Part shown: positions 14,978 to 26,738 of the stretch, in pieces
Layout: each line of letters begins with the position of its first letter
How positions within the stretch are numbered: position 1 is the stretch's first letter
Origin: Candidatus Peribacteria bacterium
GTDB lineage: Bacteria; Patescibacteriota; Gracilibacteria; Absconditabacterales; Absconditicoccaceae
Direction of reading: 5' to 3'
Length of the DNA stretch: 64,000 bases
NCBI GenBank assembly: GCA_031276875.1
Contig: JAISMG010000038.1
Coordinates: 1-64,000 of the forward strand
Notes under the pieces: model-generated
The model's database searches: none
What the model was told of the DNA's origin: nothing
What the model saw: the letters and a program-made list of their open reading frames with translations, nothing else
Program-made: the position numbers and the translations under genes

Positions 14978-15292
14978 TTAAGCAACTGCTAATTCGTTAT
15001 ATTGAGATACAGTCTTTTTAATGACACTGAATACATTTTGTTCTTGCTTTGAACGTTCTACCATTTGTAAATCATACTTGGTCTGGAATTTCATCCAGAT
15101 TTCAGCAGAAGTACCAAAAACTAAGGAAAGCCTAATTGCTCGGTCAGCATTAATATGTCTCTTTCCTGTAATAATATGATTTACTTCTGCAGGAGATTTT
15201 TGAATGATTTTTGCAAATTTTTTTTGTGTTCGCCCTCTTGCTTTGAGTTCATCAGCAATAAATTCCCCTGGATGAATAATCATTTCAGTCAT
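14978..15292 (-). CDS. higA: HigA-type antitoxin (XRE helix-turn-helix)
   Basis: 104 aa with the HigA opening MIIHPGEFIADELKARG and a helix-turn-helix (QKKFAKIIQKSPAEVNHIITGKR, shown here only as its span, residues about 23-45). It neutralises the upstream HigB toxin and represses the pair. It lies 16 nt downstream of the toxin gene, in the toxin-first order typical of higBA. No TGA codon in the frame; stop TAA. Confidence 0.9.
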   Translation of the reverse strand: MTEMIIHPGEFIADELKARGRTQKKFAKIIQKSPAEVNHIITGKRHINADRAIRLSLVFGTSAEIWMKFQTKYDLQMVERSKQEQNVFSVIKKTVSQYNELAVA

Positions 15293-15308
15293 TGTTGTAA
15301 GTTTAAGA

Positions 15309-15611
15309 TTAAAAATTTGGTTGGTAATGGTTATTTACGTCTATTATCTCTATAACAGTTATCTTCCCGACATTATCAACATCAAATACAATCCTCCATT
15401 GTTGATTTATTCTAATACTATGATATGCTTTATATTTTTCATAGTGAAGACTTTTAAGGTCATAGAGTTCTTGGATGGAATTCATATGTTCAAGATATCT
15501 ACATTTCTTAACATAACTTCTTTGAATTTCATAGGACATTTTTCTATGACGATAATCTTCGTCCCTATAAAGATACTCTAATTCTTTATGTTTGAATATA
15601 AGTTGTATCAT
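15309..15611 (-). CDS. higB: HigB-type toxin (RelE superfamily mRNA interferase)
   Basis: 100 aa of the HigB/plasmid-killer family. It has the LYDLKSLHYEKYK stretch and the core strand SIRINQQWRIVFD that holds the catalytic Arg, followed by VTVIEIIDVNNHY-like strands (here ITVIEIIDVNNHYQ). A ribosome-dependent mRNA endonuclease is expected from the family. The pair sits beside a truncated uvrB, which fits insertion of a mobile TA module, though no insertion sequence ends are seen. Confidence 0.88.
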   Translation of the reverse strand: MIQLIFKHKELEYLYRDEDYRHRKMSYEIQRSYVKKCRYLEHMNSIQELYDLKSLHYEKYKAYHSIRINQQWRIVFDVDNVGKITVIEIIDVNNHYQPNF

Positions 15612-15640
15612 AGTAATTGGATAAAATAAACAACAATGGT

Positions 15641-15660
15641 AGTATACAAATTTGTATACT
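15641..15660. promoter_or_regulatory. Perfect 20-bp palindrome, probable higBA operator
   Basis: AGTATACAAATTTGTATACT is a perfect inverted repeat 30 bp upstream of higB. A second half-site-like TTTGTATACTTTTTTGTAC follows at about 15672-15690. HigA and HigBA complexes autoregulate by binding such palindromes. Confidence 0.75.
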
Positions 15661-15788
15661 TTTTACAAGAGATTTGTATACTTTTTTGTACATTTTAGTA
15701 AACCGAAAAAATAAGTTCAAAAATAGCATTGCTCTTGTAGTCCACGAGAAAATACATACAATACACATTGTTTATCTCTTCTGTCTCA

Positions 15789-16742
15789 ATGCACGTTCTC
15801 ATAAAAGGCTACTACGGATTTAAAAATCTGGGTGATGAACTCATCCTTTTTGCAGTACTTCAACGAATAGAAGAAACCCTCCACCCCAAAAAAATCTCTC
15901 TGATTTCCGGAGACCCTCAATGGCTAGAACATCGACTTTCCATGCATAAAGCATTTTTTCCACCGATTTTCAAAAAGCTGACCTTTCTTCCCAAGCCAAG
16001 TTTCACTGACCATTTGCGAACCTTTTTGGGCAAAGAAAGAGGAACCTATGATTTTATCGTCTTTGGAGGAGGACAAGTGCTGGACGAGGAAAGAAAATTT
16101 CCCTACAACGGACGAAATCTCCCGCTCCTCTACTGACGAACCATCCACAAAGGAACCTTTGCTCTCATAGGAGGTATTGGAACACAGAACAAAGACGGAA
16201 CAGCAGCACTCCAAAAAATGTTGTTGGAAAGAGCAAAAATCGTGATACTCAGAGACAGTTTTTCGGAAGGATTATCAGAAAAACTCTTGCCAGAAGCAGA
16301 ACGGCACAAAGTGCAAACGGTGGGAGATTTGTCGTTACCGATTTTGGAAGAGAGTAAAAAGCTCTTTGAAAAAGAAAAAACAAAAACCACCAGAGACCCT
16401 TATGTACTGATAAATAGTTCCCCATTATGCTCGTTTGACCAAGCTGTGAAAAAGATAAAGAATTTCCTGAGAAAGTTTCCTCACGCCCAACCGCTCTATT
16501 TCCCTGCTCATTGGGGAGAAGATTTGCAATATTTTGAGAAACTCCAAGAACATCTTCCTCCGCTGGAACTTTTTGACTGGACGAAAGCAGGAGTAGCCAC
16601 AACGATGAAACTTTTCTATTTTGCACAAGGAGGCATTGGAGCGAGATTGCATTTTCTCTATCCGTTAAAATTTTTTGGAGTACCGTATGAAGTGCTCTAC
16701 AATAGTCATAAAAATCAGATTAATTTAGCTGATATTGATTAA
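15789..16742 (+). CDS. csaB: Polysaccharide pyruvyl transferase family protein (CsaB-like)
   Basis: 317 aa. The N-terminus MHVLIKGYYGFKNLGDELIL is the CsaB-type GYYGxxNxGDE motif. It continues with FIVFGGGQVLDEE, a TGA-Gly at 16135-16137, and the C-terminal GARLHFLYPL region (family SxRLHxxI). CsaB adds ketal-linked pyruvate to cell-wall polymers so that SLH-domain proteins can bind. An SLH-like secreted protein is encoded at 28508-29140, which fits. Start chosen at ATG 15789, which gives the motif at residue 1. It overlaps no gene and precedes comEC by 5 nt, probably cotranscribed. Confidence 0.85.
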
Positions 16743-16747
16743 AAATA

Positions 16748-18358
16748 ATGTTTCTCCTCTCTTTTACTCTTTCACTTGCCATTTACACGATTTGGCTGAA
16801 TGCTCCCTTGGGAATGATGATTTCAGCAGGGGTATTGGGAATATTGCTGTTGGTGTGTGGATGGAAACGTCAACGAAAACAGTGTGGACGAATATTTGCA
16901 GGAAATCTGCTCGCTCTCCTCCTCATCAGTGGAAATCTTTTGCGAAGAAATACCGATGATGGCAGTAAAGATGATTTGCATAGTTTTCGATACGGAATAA
17001 CCCCTCCAGTATCTTCATCTCCAACGTTTGAGGACAAGCCAACTCCAACTCAACGAGAGACCTTCAATGGATTTGGAACTATCATTGATACACAGAAATA
17101 TCACGTGTATCTGTTTGAAGACGAAAAAGGAAATGTCCGACGTTTAAGCTCAAAGCAAACCTACCATATCGGAGACCAGCTTTTTTTGTCTGCTAGTCTT
17201 TTGCGTTTACAACTCCAGAAGGTGTTTAATGCGAATTTCATTCCGCCACGAACAGCGGAATTTTGGGACTATCAATTCAACTACGATAAACGAATTTTTA
17301 TGAAAGGCATCGCGGGAACCGCATATGAAAAGCAATCAATCCTCGTAAATCCGCAGCACCCCTGAACGATTAACGGAACGTTTCCACCAGAAAGAAAACT
17401 CTGATGACTGGAGCGTATCCGTGCCTGAATGCAAACCTATGTAGAGCATATCTACGGACAAAATCAATATGCAGGACTACTATTGGGACTATTGATTGGT
17501 GATAAATCGTTGATACCTACAGAACAGTATGACACCTTTGTGGAAAGTGGATTGGTGCATATTATCGCGGTAAGCGGTGGGAATATTGCAATGGTCGTCA
17601 TTCTGCTTTCTTTTCTATTGAAATGGATACCGTTATATGTGAGGAATGGGCTTATCATTGTAATGATTGGCGGATATGCAATGATTTGTGGAGGGGATAG
17701 TAGCGTCATCAGAGCCGCTCTAATGGGAAGTTTGACGTTGATTGCTCTGTTTTGGGGACGTGAAATTTCGATACGAAGAACGATGAAATATGCTTTGGGA
17801 GGCATTTTGCTTTTTAGTCCTTTTAGTCTGGTGTATGATGTGGGATTATTGTTAAGTTTTAGTGCGATTATGGGGATTGTGTTGGTGCAGAAACTTTCAG
17901 AACAGTATGCTCTCCATTTGCAACCTCTGGCAACGCGTTCAGGAAATATCCAACAAGGAAAAAAAGCTGGCTTGCTCCAGAGTAAGTTTTGGAAAGAATA
18001 TGTAGTGCCAACGATTGGAGCGAGTTTGGGAACGGCTCCTGTGTTACTCTTTTTTATGAATGGGGTCAATGTAGTAGGAATTGTGCTGAATATCGTAATC
18101 GTTCCGCTTATTCCAGTGCTTACTATCTACGGATTTGCTTCATTGTTGCTTTCTGCTCTTGTGCAACGAGAGGGGCGAATATGGGGAGAAGTCCTGATGA
18201 TGAAATTGGTATACGGGTTGTCGAAATTTGGGAAAGAGTACGCAATTGTAGTGCAAGCAAAAAATGTGGTAGCGAAATATGTATTGATGGGACTGTTCAT
18301 TGTGGGAGGAATTTGGGGATATAGAAAAGTAATGCAACAGCAAACCCCTTTGAAATAA
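16748..18358 (+). CDS. comEC: ComEC/Rec2 DNA-uptake channel
   Basis: 536-aa polytopic membrane protein. The N-terminus has two to three TM helices and an OB-like soluble part (about residues 85-205). The competence domain follows with LIGDKSLIP, VESGLVHIIAVSGGNIAMV and CGGDSSVIRAALMG, all ComEC signatures. Four TGA-Gly codons at 17362-17427 bridge the soluble part to the competence domain. The C-terminal metallo-beta-lactamase domain found in longer ComECs is absent. Together with the pseudopilin genes at 29.7-32.5 kb this implies natural DNA uptake, a route for the acquisitions seen in this window. Confidence 0.92.
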
Positions 18359-18438
18359 AAAAAATCCCCTTGCAAAATCGCTCATTATTGATATGTTCAT
18401 CATATGCTTATTTTCTCATTTTATTTTCCATTCTTGTA

Positions 18439-19545
18439 ATGTTCAACTCCTTTTGAATGCTCGGTGCATTAACCTTAATGACCCTCCTTCTTACTACCGC
18501 TCTCTACTACATCATCACCAGACGAAGTCATCTCTTTAATGCCTCCTTCACCAGCAAATTCACCTTTCTCATCAGCTTTCTCATCACCTTGCTAGTCCTG
18601 GGAATGATGATAAGTCAATTTAATGAACACAAACTTTTTTCTCTCCTGTCAAGTATCGGTTCTCGACTGCTAATGCTCATACTCATTGTGACGCTATTAT
18701 TGGCACTGGAACAGCTTCTCAGCTTTTTAGTCAGCTTTACTCCTTTGAACCTCCCGCAAGGACCAGCAAGAGGACGAATAACCTTCAGCATTTTTCTCTT
18801 ATTGTTTGCTTATGGCGTCCATCAAGCACTCACCACCAAACTCACCGAAACCACCATCATCACTGACAACATTCCTCACGATTTGAAGATAATGCTGGTC
18901 GCTGATTTTCACGTTGATGACCTGATTGCTACGTTACATTTACAAGAGCTGAAAAAGCAGATTGCACTCCAAAGTCCCGATATCGTGCTTATCGCAGGTG
19001 ACTTTTTCAATAAAGCTGATGTCAGACAAGCGAATTATTATGCAGTGCTTTCGGGAATACAAGTTCCAATGTATGCTGTAGAAGGTAATCACGACACAAT
19101 GGGGAAACAGCTTGCACTTCGCCACATTGAAGACCTCACTCCCATCAAATTTCTCTACAATGAAAGTGTCATACTTCCAGAGTTGAACCTCCAACTTATA
19201 GGACTGAAAGAAGCAGGACAATGGAGAAATTCAACGCTGGACAACGTGCTTGCCACCAGCAATATTCAAACAGGAGCAACCTTCAACATTTTGATGACCC
19301 ATCAACCCATCAGTTTAAAAAAGCTGACCAATGTTCCCATCGACTTGGAAGTAGCAGGACACACCCACAGAGGACAAATTCGAGGAGTGAGCTATTTGGT
19401 GGCATTGGTGAATGACTACGGATACGGGAAATACACTGAGAAAAACAAAACTGCTTTCGTCACGCAAGGAATTTGAACACGAGGACTTCCTGTGAGATTA
19501 GGAACAAGAAGTGAAATTGTCATAATTCATCTCCAGAAAAGATAA
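18439..19545 (+). CDS. Membrane-anchored metallophosphoesterase (YaeI-like), paralog 1
   Basis: 368 aa. Four N-terminal hydrophobic helices (to about residue 125) precede a calcineurin-like domain: VADFHVD, AGDFFN, EGNHDT, MTHQP and AGHTHRGQIRG. YaeI/YkuE-type enzymes act on UDP-sugar-lipids or related phosphoesters at the membrane; the substrate here is unknown. The TGA at 19474-19476 is Gly in QGIGTRGLP. The start at 18439 (MFNSFGMLGAL, including a TGA-Gly) gives the longer N-terminus; 18457 is possible. Clearly paralogous to 20171-21277 (same DLE-AGHTH-GQIRGV and GYGKYT blocks). Confidence 0.8.
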
Positions 19546-19616
19546 ACTCAATCTTTTCTTGACTTCAAGTATTGCTTCATTACACTATATGCAATATTTA
19601 TATCATTACTATAATA

Positions 19617-19898
19617 ATGTCTACTGATACAATAACTTTAGAAAGGCAATCTTTGATTGCAGAACGATTGGTGAGTATAGCAAAACCTCTTAGAGTAAAG
19701 ATAGGAGAAAAAATAATAGAAATTGACCCATTAGTGGATTGGGATATAGATGAAAATGGAGAAGCTATTGTGACACCAGAAAATATCAAAGCTCATCAAC
19801 AAGCAATGCAGGAACTTGCAAACGGAGAAACAACTCATCTTGATTTGAACAGCATAAAAAGTTATGAAGATTTTATGAAAATAATAAAAACCGAGTAA
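19617..19898 (+). CDS. Putative RelB-like antitoxin
   Basis: 93 aa, acidic, ending on a TAA that overlaps the ATG of the next gene (TAATG at 19896-19900). The overlap, the size and the downstream RelE-like gene mark it as the antitoxin of a type II pair. The central text (VDWDIDENGEAIVTPE) resembles the linker of small antitoxins. The DNA-binding N-terminus is not clear. No TGA codon. Confidence 0.65.
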   Translation: MSTDTITLERQSLIAERLVSIAKPLRVKIGEKIIEIDPLVDWDIDENGEAIVTPENIKAHQQAMQELANGETTHLDLNSIKSYEDFMKIIKTE

Positions 19899-20155
19899 TG
19901 CAATACCAAATTGAACTCAGTAAAACGGTAAAGAAATTTATAGCTAAACACGAGGAAATTTCTTATAGGTTTTTCTTCGCTCTCGAAAAAATAGCAGTAA
20001 ATAATACAATATTTCTAGACATTAAAAAACTTCAATGAACAGAAAATAAGTATAGATTGAGAATTGGAAAATACAGATTTTTATATGAAGTATTTGAAGA
20101 AAAAATCTTTATCTATTTTTATGACTCTGACTCCAGAGGAGATATTTATAAATAA
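19898..20155 (+). CDS. RelE/ParE-family toxin
   Basis: 85 aa, readable only with TGA as Gly (20036-20038, in KLQGTENKYRLRIGKYRFLY). The KLxG...YRLRIGxYRxLYE core followed by an IYFYDSDSRGDIYK tail is the RelE/ParE fold signature. It is translationally coupled to the antitoxin. The pair lies exactly between two paralogous phosphoesterase genes. Confidence 0.85.
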
Positions 20156-20170
20156 TAGAATAACCACCCA

Positions 20171-21277
20171 ATGAATAGTGTCGCATTAGACAAACTCAGA
20201 AAAAAAATTTGAAAACTTCCTATGGCACTCATAGAAATGACCATAGCGTTTTTTATAGTACGAGGAATGCTCTTTTATGTGGGAACAAGAATTGCATTTG
20301 TTTTTTCGCTCCCCATTGGAGTATGGGCAACCGCTTCAATGATTATTGCAGGAGTAGGAGTCCTCATCAGTTTTGAATATGCAGGGAAAGGGAAATGGCG
20401 GGATTATATCGGCATTATTTCAATGTGGATTTTTGCTCTTTTGACTACGGCAACCGTCGTATTAGCAGCCGAACATCTATTTAAGCTCAGCCTTTTAATT
20501 CCCAGTATTTTAACGGTATTACTCATTTCTGCTATCACGCTGCGAGGATTTTTGAGAAGTAGAACCATTATCCATACCCATTATACTATCATTTCAGATA
20601 AAATCAAAAAAAATCTGAAAATCATTTTCATTAGTGATATTCATTCCGATTTGGTCTACGGAAAACGACATCTCAAAAAAATTGTAGACCAAATCATCGC
20701 AGAACAGCCAGATATGGTGTTGGTAGGCGGTGATATTGTCAATACGCCACAAGCTACCTACGTTGCTGCATTTAATGAATTTCAAAGAATTAAGGTACCA
20801 ATGTATGCCGTCATCGGCAATCACGACGTTTATTTTGGTCCCTTTACGGAAGTTATTTCAGCAGTGTTTCGTACTGCCAAGATGCTTCCTCTGAGAAATA
20901 AAAGCATTATCCAAGATGGCATCCAAATTGTAGGTATTGATGACTGCAAACTTCGAGGAAAGAAAACCCTCATAGACACGATGAACGCGTGCAATATTCA
21001 ACGTCAAGGATTATTTACCATTTTCCTGACCCATAGACCTATCCATCTTTCCAAGGTAAGAAATTATCCTATTGATTTGGAGCTTGCGGGACATACGCAC
21101 AATGGACAAATTCGAGGAGTGCATTTTATTTCTCATATGGTATTTGATTATAATTATGGGAAATACACACGAAAAGATAGGACGGCAATCGTTTCTCAAG
21201 GATTGGGAGCAGGGATACCATTTCGTATTGGAACTGAAGGTGAAATCGTTATACTCCATTTAGAAAAGAAAAAGTAA
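20171..21277 (+). CDS. Membrane-anchored metallophosphoesterase (YaeI-like), paralog 2
   Basis: 368 aa. The N-terminal membrane part (about residues 18-130) is followed by ISDIHSD, GGDIVN, IGNHDV, LTHRPIH and AGHTHNGQIRG, the metal-binding set of calcineurin-like phosphoesterases. The start at 20171 (MNSVALDKLRKKIGK, with TGA read as Gly) begins 16 nt after the toxin gene; ATG 20222 is the alternative. Tandem paralog of 18439-19545. No other TGA occurs, unlike its sister. Confidence 0.8.
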
Positions 21278-21347
21278 AAATCAAGGAAATACACACCAAA
21301 AGTTGACTTCCTTTTTAATAGGACTTGCAATTCCCAATAAAAAGAGT

Positions 21348-21374
21348 AAGTATCTCTGATAGAGATGCTTTTTG
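21348..21374 (+). terminator. Intrinsic terminator after the phosphoesterase
   Basis: AAGTATCTC-TGAT-AGAGATGCTT followed by TTTTG. It lies 70 nt past the stop of 20171-21277 and just before the DUF3160 lipoprotein. Confidence 0.6.
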
Positions 21375-21400
21375 ATTTTTACTCTTTTCTTATTATCATT

Positions 21401-24139
21401 ATGAAAAAACCTGCTTTGTTTGTTCTCTTTACTTGTTTTTTATTCCTGACTGCCTGTGGACCGCAGCCTCAGAGTGAAATTACTGCTTCTTCCGTCGCTG
21501 TTCCAGCGTCAGGAACTGTGGCTTCCTCTTACGCGTATACGTGGAAAATGCTTCAGCCTTCTGTTATTGATATGACCAATCGAACCGCGATGAATGAAGG
21601 CTTTCACGAGCAACGAACAACGGGATATGTTTTGAGTACAGGAGAAGTTGACAGACGAAAAGCAGAATGTCCTGAGATAACGATACTCACAGAGGGACTT
21701 TCTACTCCAAAAGATTCTCCCTCTCTGGCTACCGTGCTTTCTTCTTCAAAATTAGTTGCTGGTGCGACTATTCCACTTACGGGATACTGGAACGCTAAAA
21801 GTATGATAAACTTATCCGATACCGAGAAACAGCAAGTTGCAACTAGAGGACGAACTATTGTTGGAATTGATAGATTAAACAGTCGATACCCTATTAGTTA
21901 TGCGAAAGAAGATTCTTCTGACATGGCATATAGTGAAGAATGGGCAACTATCTATGATAAAATCTGAGGTTCAACTGAAGAAAATAGAAGGTACCCCTTC
22001 AATACGATGCTGATTACCAATGATTTGTTGTTGCACATTTATCACAAACTCTTTGATAATGGACTCAAATATTACGAAGAACAAATCGCGAGACCCACGC
22101 TTACTACCCTTTCTGAAACACTTTATCAGCAGTATCTCACCGCTTCCCAGCAGGAAAAAAATCCTGAATTACAATCTTTCTATGCGTTTCTCGCGGCGTA
22201 TTGGGCAGTTCCTCATATCTTTTTGCCTTCCAATGACCAGCTCATTGCACTTTCCCAACAAGCGATGAACCGTGCCCGAGAAAATAATGACTATGATAGT
22301 TCTCCTAATATTGGCGATGAAGCCCTTGCAACCTTCCTTCAGCAGAGAATGCAAACGATTACTTCCACGCTCCCTGCTCCCTATCAAACGCTCCTTCCTC
22401 AAATCGTAGAAAAAATCCTGAAAGCTGACGAACCAAAAGCGATGGATGAATTTCTCGCGGTGCTTGCTGAGGACGAACTCCTCCAAAACGGAATGCAATT
22501 GCAACAAGATTACACCCAATTCAGACCTAGAGCACATTATACGGACTCTTCATTACTCAAAACGTATTTTATGGCGATGAAATGGTTGATGAGAGAAAAA
22601 TTTTACTTCCAAAGTCCTACACTGACCAAAGCTGCTCTTATCTTGGGAAGTACCATTGATGAGCAAGATTTACAGAAACTCAACCAGCTTTCTCAGCAAA
22701 TAAGCCAATTGATAGGAACCGACGATGACTTGACCTTAAACGAACTTCTGCAATGGCAAGCAACCAAAAACTTCACCACACCTTCAACGATGCTTGCAAA
22801 CTTCAACGAACAACTTCGCACCGAACTTGCTTCGCTTCATCCTCAGAACATCCAATCAACTGCTTATAGTACCGATACTGTAATGATGACCACCGAAACG
22901 GAAGCCAAACAGGCGACCGATGGATTTGTCTTTTTCGGGGAGAAATTCACGTTGGATAGTTATCTGTTTGACCTCACAACGGCCGGAAGTGCTGAAAAAG
23001 AATTTGCTTACAAACCCAATATCCAAACTGCTCTCATCGTTCCCGACATCTTGGAAGATAACGCTTTGGCTCATCAGCTCGTGAAACTCCGACTTTCCGA
23101 AAAAGCTGATGAGAACAAAATTAGAGAAGATGCTGCGTCAGGATTCACGCAATATTCCAGTTATGAAAAGGTAAAAGAGGAAGCAAAAGCTGCTCTTTCC
23201 GCATTACGAAACAAGGAATGACCAGAGACTTCTCCAATAGTCAACAATATCTACCACAACTGGCTTTCTCTTCTCGGATTGCTTGTGAAAGCTCCTCTGG
23301 AAAATGCTCCATACTTTCAGCTAGACCCGCTCTATCAGCTCAAAAATCTGATTACCTATCTGGGTTCTTATACAGAACTCAAGCACGACACACTTCTGTA
23401 CGTCAAACAGGCTTATGCTGAACTGGGAGCTGGAGGTGGTGAACCGTGTGTTATTGAAATCCCAAATCCTGCTCTACCTGTTCCCAAAGGCTATCTTGAT
23501 GTTCAACCAAACTTTTTAGACCAATTGATACAACTGAACGCCAAAACTGCTCAATACTTTGATGAAACCTATGAACAAGAAAAATTCGTTGAATTCTGAA
23601 ACATCCTCCAAAAATTCAAGGAAATGCTGCTCAAACAACTGCACAACGAAATTATCAGTGATGAAGACTTTGAATGGCTCAGACTTTTGGCAAGTTATCA
23701 AGGTACCCTCTCTAAGCTCCTTCTCCCGACCAAAACCATTGGCGAACCTACTCAAAAAGAAATGAGAGGAGCGTTGATTGCGGATATCTTCACTTCTGAA
23801 GGAGGAAATCCTCTGTATGAAGCGATTGGTCGTCCTGCGTTGATGGTGCTGATGGTCAATGATGTGAATGGGGCGAGAGTAGTGCTTTGACCTGTCTTCA
23901 CGCATTACGAGTTTTACCAAAGTGATGAGATTATCCCGTCTGATAGTGCAACAAGATATACGGATGAAGACCGACAAGACCTTCTTCATTCAGAAAGTCG
24001 TGGCGAAGAGTATTATCAATATTATCCAGAAATGGGAGAATTCCAACCAGCTCTCAATTCTCAGCAAGGACTTTCTATTGTGAGTAAAGAATTCTTAAGC
24101 GAGTTGCTCATTGAAGATTTATTACCACTATGGCAATAA
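21401..24139 (+). CDS. DUF3160 lipoprotein
   Basis: 912 aa. The lipoprotein signal MKKPALFVLFTCFLFLTAC ends in a lipobox Cys at residue 19. The body matches the DUF3160 layout: WKMLQPSVIDM, a VGIDRLNSRYPISY block, then long helical regions ending in YEIxxLAG-free VFTHYEFYQSD and a ...RYTDEDRQDLLHSE tail. At least four TGA-Gly codons join the segments (21965-21967, 23219-23221, 23597-23599, 23888-23890). The function of DUF3160 is unknown; it is an extracytoplasmic protein. The following MEMO1-like gene begins one base after its stop, so they share a transcript. Confidence 0.8.
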
Positions 24140-24140
24140 G

Positions 24141-24941
24141 ATGAAAATCTCTTCTCGCTCTCTTGTCTCTTCTGTTGTCCTCGGTATCAGCATTTTGCTT
24201 CTGATTGTCCTTTTTCGGTACTTTAACGAGTCAAAATCAAGTCAAAAAAGCTGACTCCATTTCGCGATACTCCCGCATTTTATGCTTGCTTCCGAGAAAG
24301 TAGACGCATTTTACGCCTTCCTCAAAGCAAAACGATACGCTGATACTGACCCGATGACGATTATTCTGCTTTCTCCCAACCATTTTCACCCTTCCTCTAC
24401 CACCCCACAAACGCTTTGCACGTCCAGCGAAATCTATTTCAGACAACAAAAGTATTTCCTCACTCCGTATCCAGAGATTGCGTGTGATAAACAGATTTTT
24501 TTCCCGTTTGGAAATGCTATTACGACCAAGGAACACGGTATCGGTGAACATCTTCCGCGGATTAAACGCTATTTTCCAATGACGAAAACGATTATACCAT
24601 TGGTGCTTCCTACTCATCAACGCCCTATGTTGCCACAGGAGGTTGTATTGCCTGACCATACGCTGGTGATTGCGTCGGTAGATTTTTCTCATTATCTGCC
24701 TGAGGCTGTCGCACAAGCAAATGATACCGTGAGTATTAGCACTTTACAAAGCTGAACGTGAGAATGGATAGATTTCCGCTGATTGGATGTGGATTGTCCA
24801 GCGTGTTTGTATGTAGTTCATCAATTGGCTGGAACCCATCAACAACAGGCAAACGTGTATTGGAGGGATAGTTCAAGTACGATACTTGGACGTGATATGC
24901 AAGAGGAGAACACGTCAAGGGTTTTTGTGTGGTATGAATAA
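24141..24941 (+). CDS. MEMO1 family protein (AmmeMemoRadiSam system protein B-like)
   Basis: 266 aa. An N-terminal signal anchor (about residues 8-26) is followed by a MEMO-type domain: the metal-site motif ILLSPNHFH, EHGIGEHLPRIKRYFP, IVPLVL-like IIPLVLPTH and VIASVDFSHYLP. MEMO proteins share the fold of extradiol dioxygenases. In bacteria they pair with AMMECR1 and radical SAM proteins, but those partners are not here. Three TGA-Gly codons are used, two near the C-terminus. The secreted or anchored form following DUF3160 suggests an envelope role. Confidence 0.82.
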
Positions 24942-24967
24942 AAAGACACCGTTTGTGATGTCTTTTT
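24940..24967. terminator. Bidirectional terminator between convergent genes
   Basis: AAAAAGACA-CCGTTTGTGA-TGTCTTTTT: the stem is flanked by A and T runs, so it can stop both the MEMO1 transcript and the groEL transcript arriving from the right. Confidence 0.8.
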
Positions 24968-25009
24968 AAAATTCTTGGGAATTCTCGGAATACATTCTCC
25001 GAAATTCTT

Positions 25010-26671
25010 CTAGTACATATCCATTCCTCACATTCCACCCATTCCTGCACCAGCTCCAGCTCCTGCGTTGTGAGAACAACATCCTTTTTCTTCTTTTCCA
25101 TCAACTACTACCGCTTCAGTAGTCAAAATCATCGCAGCAGTCGAAACCGCATTTTCCAGACTAACACGCAGTACTTTCGCTGGGTCGATAATTCCAGCTG
25201 CTTTCAAATCTTTGAATTCTCCGGTTCTAGCGTCAAATCCGTAATGCATATCGTCAGATTTTTTTACCTCTTCGACTACATAATCACCTTTAAACCCTGC
25301 ATTATCGGCAATCTGTTTCACAGGATATTGGATGGCTTGTTGCAAAATTTCTACCGCTACCTGTTCGTCTTCATCTTCCAAGGTGAAGGTTCCAAGAGTT
25401 TTAGAAAGCTGCACCAAAACGCTTCCTCCTCCTGCTACAATTCCTTCTTCAATCGCTGCTCTGGTCGCATTCAAGGCGTCTTCAATTTTGAATTTCTTAT
25501 TTTTCATTTCCATTTCTGTGGCTGCTCCTACTTTGATAACGGCAATACCTCCCACGAGTTTTGCTAACCTTTCAGCGAATTTTTCTTTGTCGTAATCGGA
25601 TTTGCTGTTTTCAATCTGACTTCTAATCTGATTTGCTCTCGCTTCAATTTCTGCTTCATCACCTTTTCCAGCAACGATAATGGTTTCGTCTTTGTTTACG
25701 ATGACTTTGTCGGCTTTTCCGAGCATTTCCAGTGTAGCGTCTTCAAGTTTAATCCCTACATCTTCGGTAATCAATGTCGCTCCGGTTACCGCAGCAATAT
25801 CTTTCAAAATCTCCTTTTTTCTGTCTCCAAATCCCGGAGCTTTTACAGGCACGGCATTCAACGCCCCTTTCAATCTATTGAGAATGAGAGATGCAAGGGC
25901 TTCTCCTTCCACGTCTTCTGCGATAATAAGCATATCTTTTCTTCCAGTCTGAGCCATTGCTTCCAATACTGGCAAAATGTCTTTGAGCGAGCTGATTTTT
26001 TTATCTGTTATCAAAATGTATGGCTTATCGATAATGCTTTCCATTCTCTGCGTATCGCTGACAAAGTAAGGACTCAAGTATCCTTGGTCAAATTGCATTC
26101 CGGTTTTGATTTCTTTGGTCAGTCCGATAGTGTTGCCTTCTTCAACGGTAATTGTTCCGTCTTTTCCGATTTCTTCAAAGACATCAGCAATCAGATTTCC
26201 TACCTCTTCATCTTGAGCGGAAAGAGTAGCAACTTGTTTGATGAGTTCTTTGCTATCACCGATTTGTTGAGCAGATTTCTGGATTTCTTCCACGAGTTTA
26301 TTTACGGTTTTGTGCAGTCCGCGACCAAGTGCGAATGGATTGATACCGCTATCAATGTATCTGAGCCCTTCTTTGGCGATAGCGTGAGCGAGGACTACGG
26401 TAGAAGTGGTTCCATCTCCCGCTTCTTTATTGGTTTTTTCGGCAGCTTCTTTGACCATACTTGCTCCGACGTTGTGTACTTTGTTTTCGAGTTCGATTTC
26501 TTTGGCTACGCTGACTCCGTCATTGGTAACGGTAGGTGCTCCATAGGATTTTTCGAGAATGACGTTTCTTCCTTTGGGTCCCATTGTCACTTTTACGACG
26601 TTGTTAACGATTTCTAGTCCTTCTAAAAGGAGTTTTCTTGCGTTTTCCGCATAATGGATGTCTTTTTTCAT
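25010..26671 (-). CDS. groL: Chaperonin GroEL
   Basis: 553-aa 60-kDa chaperonin subunit. It starts MKKDIHYAENARKLLLEGLE and contains the ATP-site motifs VTMGPKGRNV and GDGTTSTVVLA, plus GIVAGGGSVLV and the AAGIIDPAKVLR block. The C-terminus continues through a TGA (25028-25030) to give a GGMGGMDMY tail and ends on TAG, extending the usual GGM repeat. In contrast to most bacteria, groES is not adjacent: three genes and a terminator region lie between. The start at 26671 is fixed by family alignment. Confidence 0.98.
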
Positions 26672-26738
26672 AGGTGTTTGTAATATAAAGAGTAAAAAAG
26701 TTTTAAAGGCTGAATAGTAATTTTCTCTTGATTTTGTA

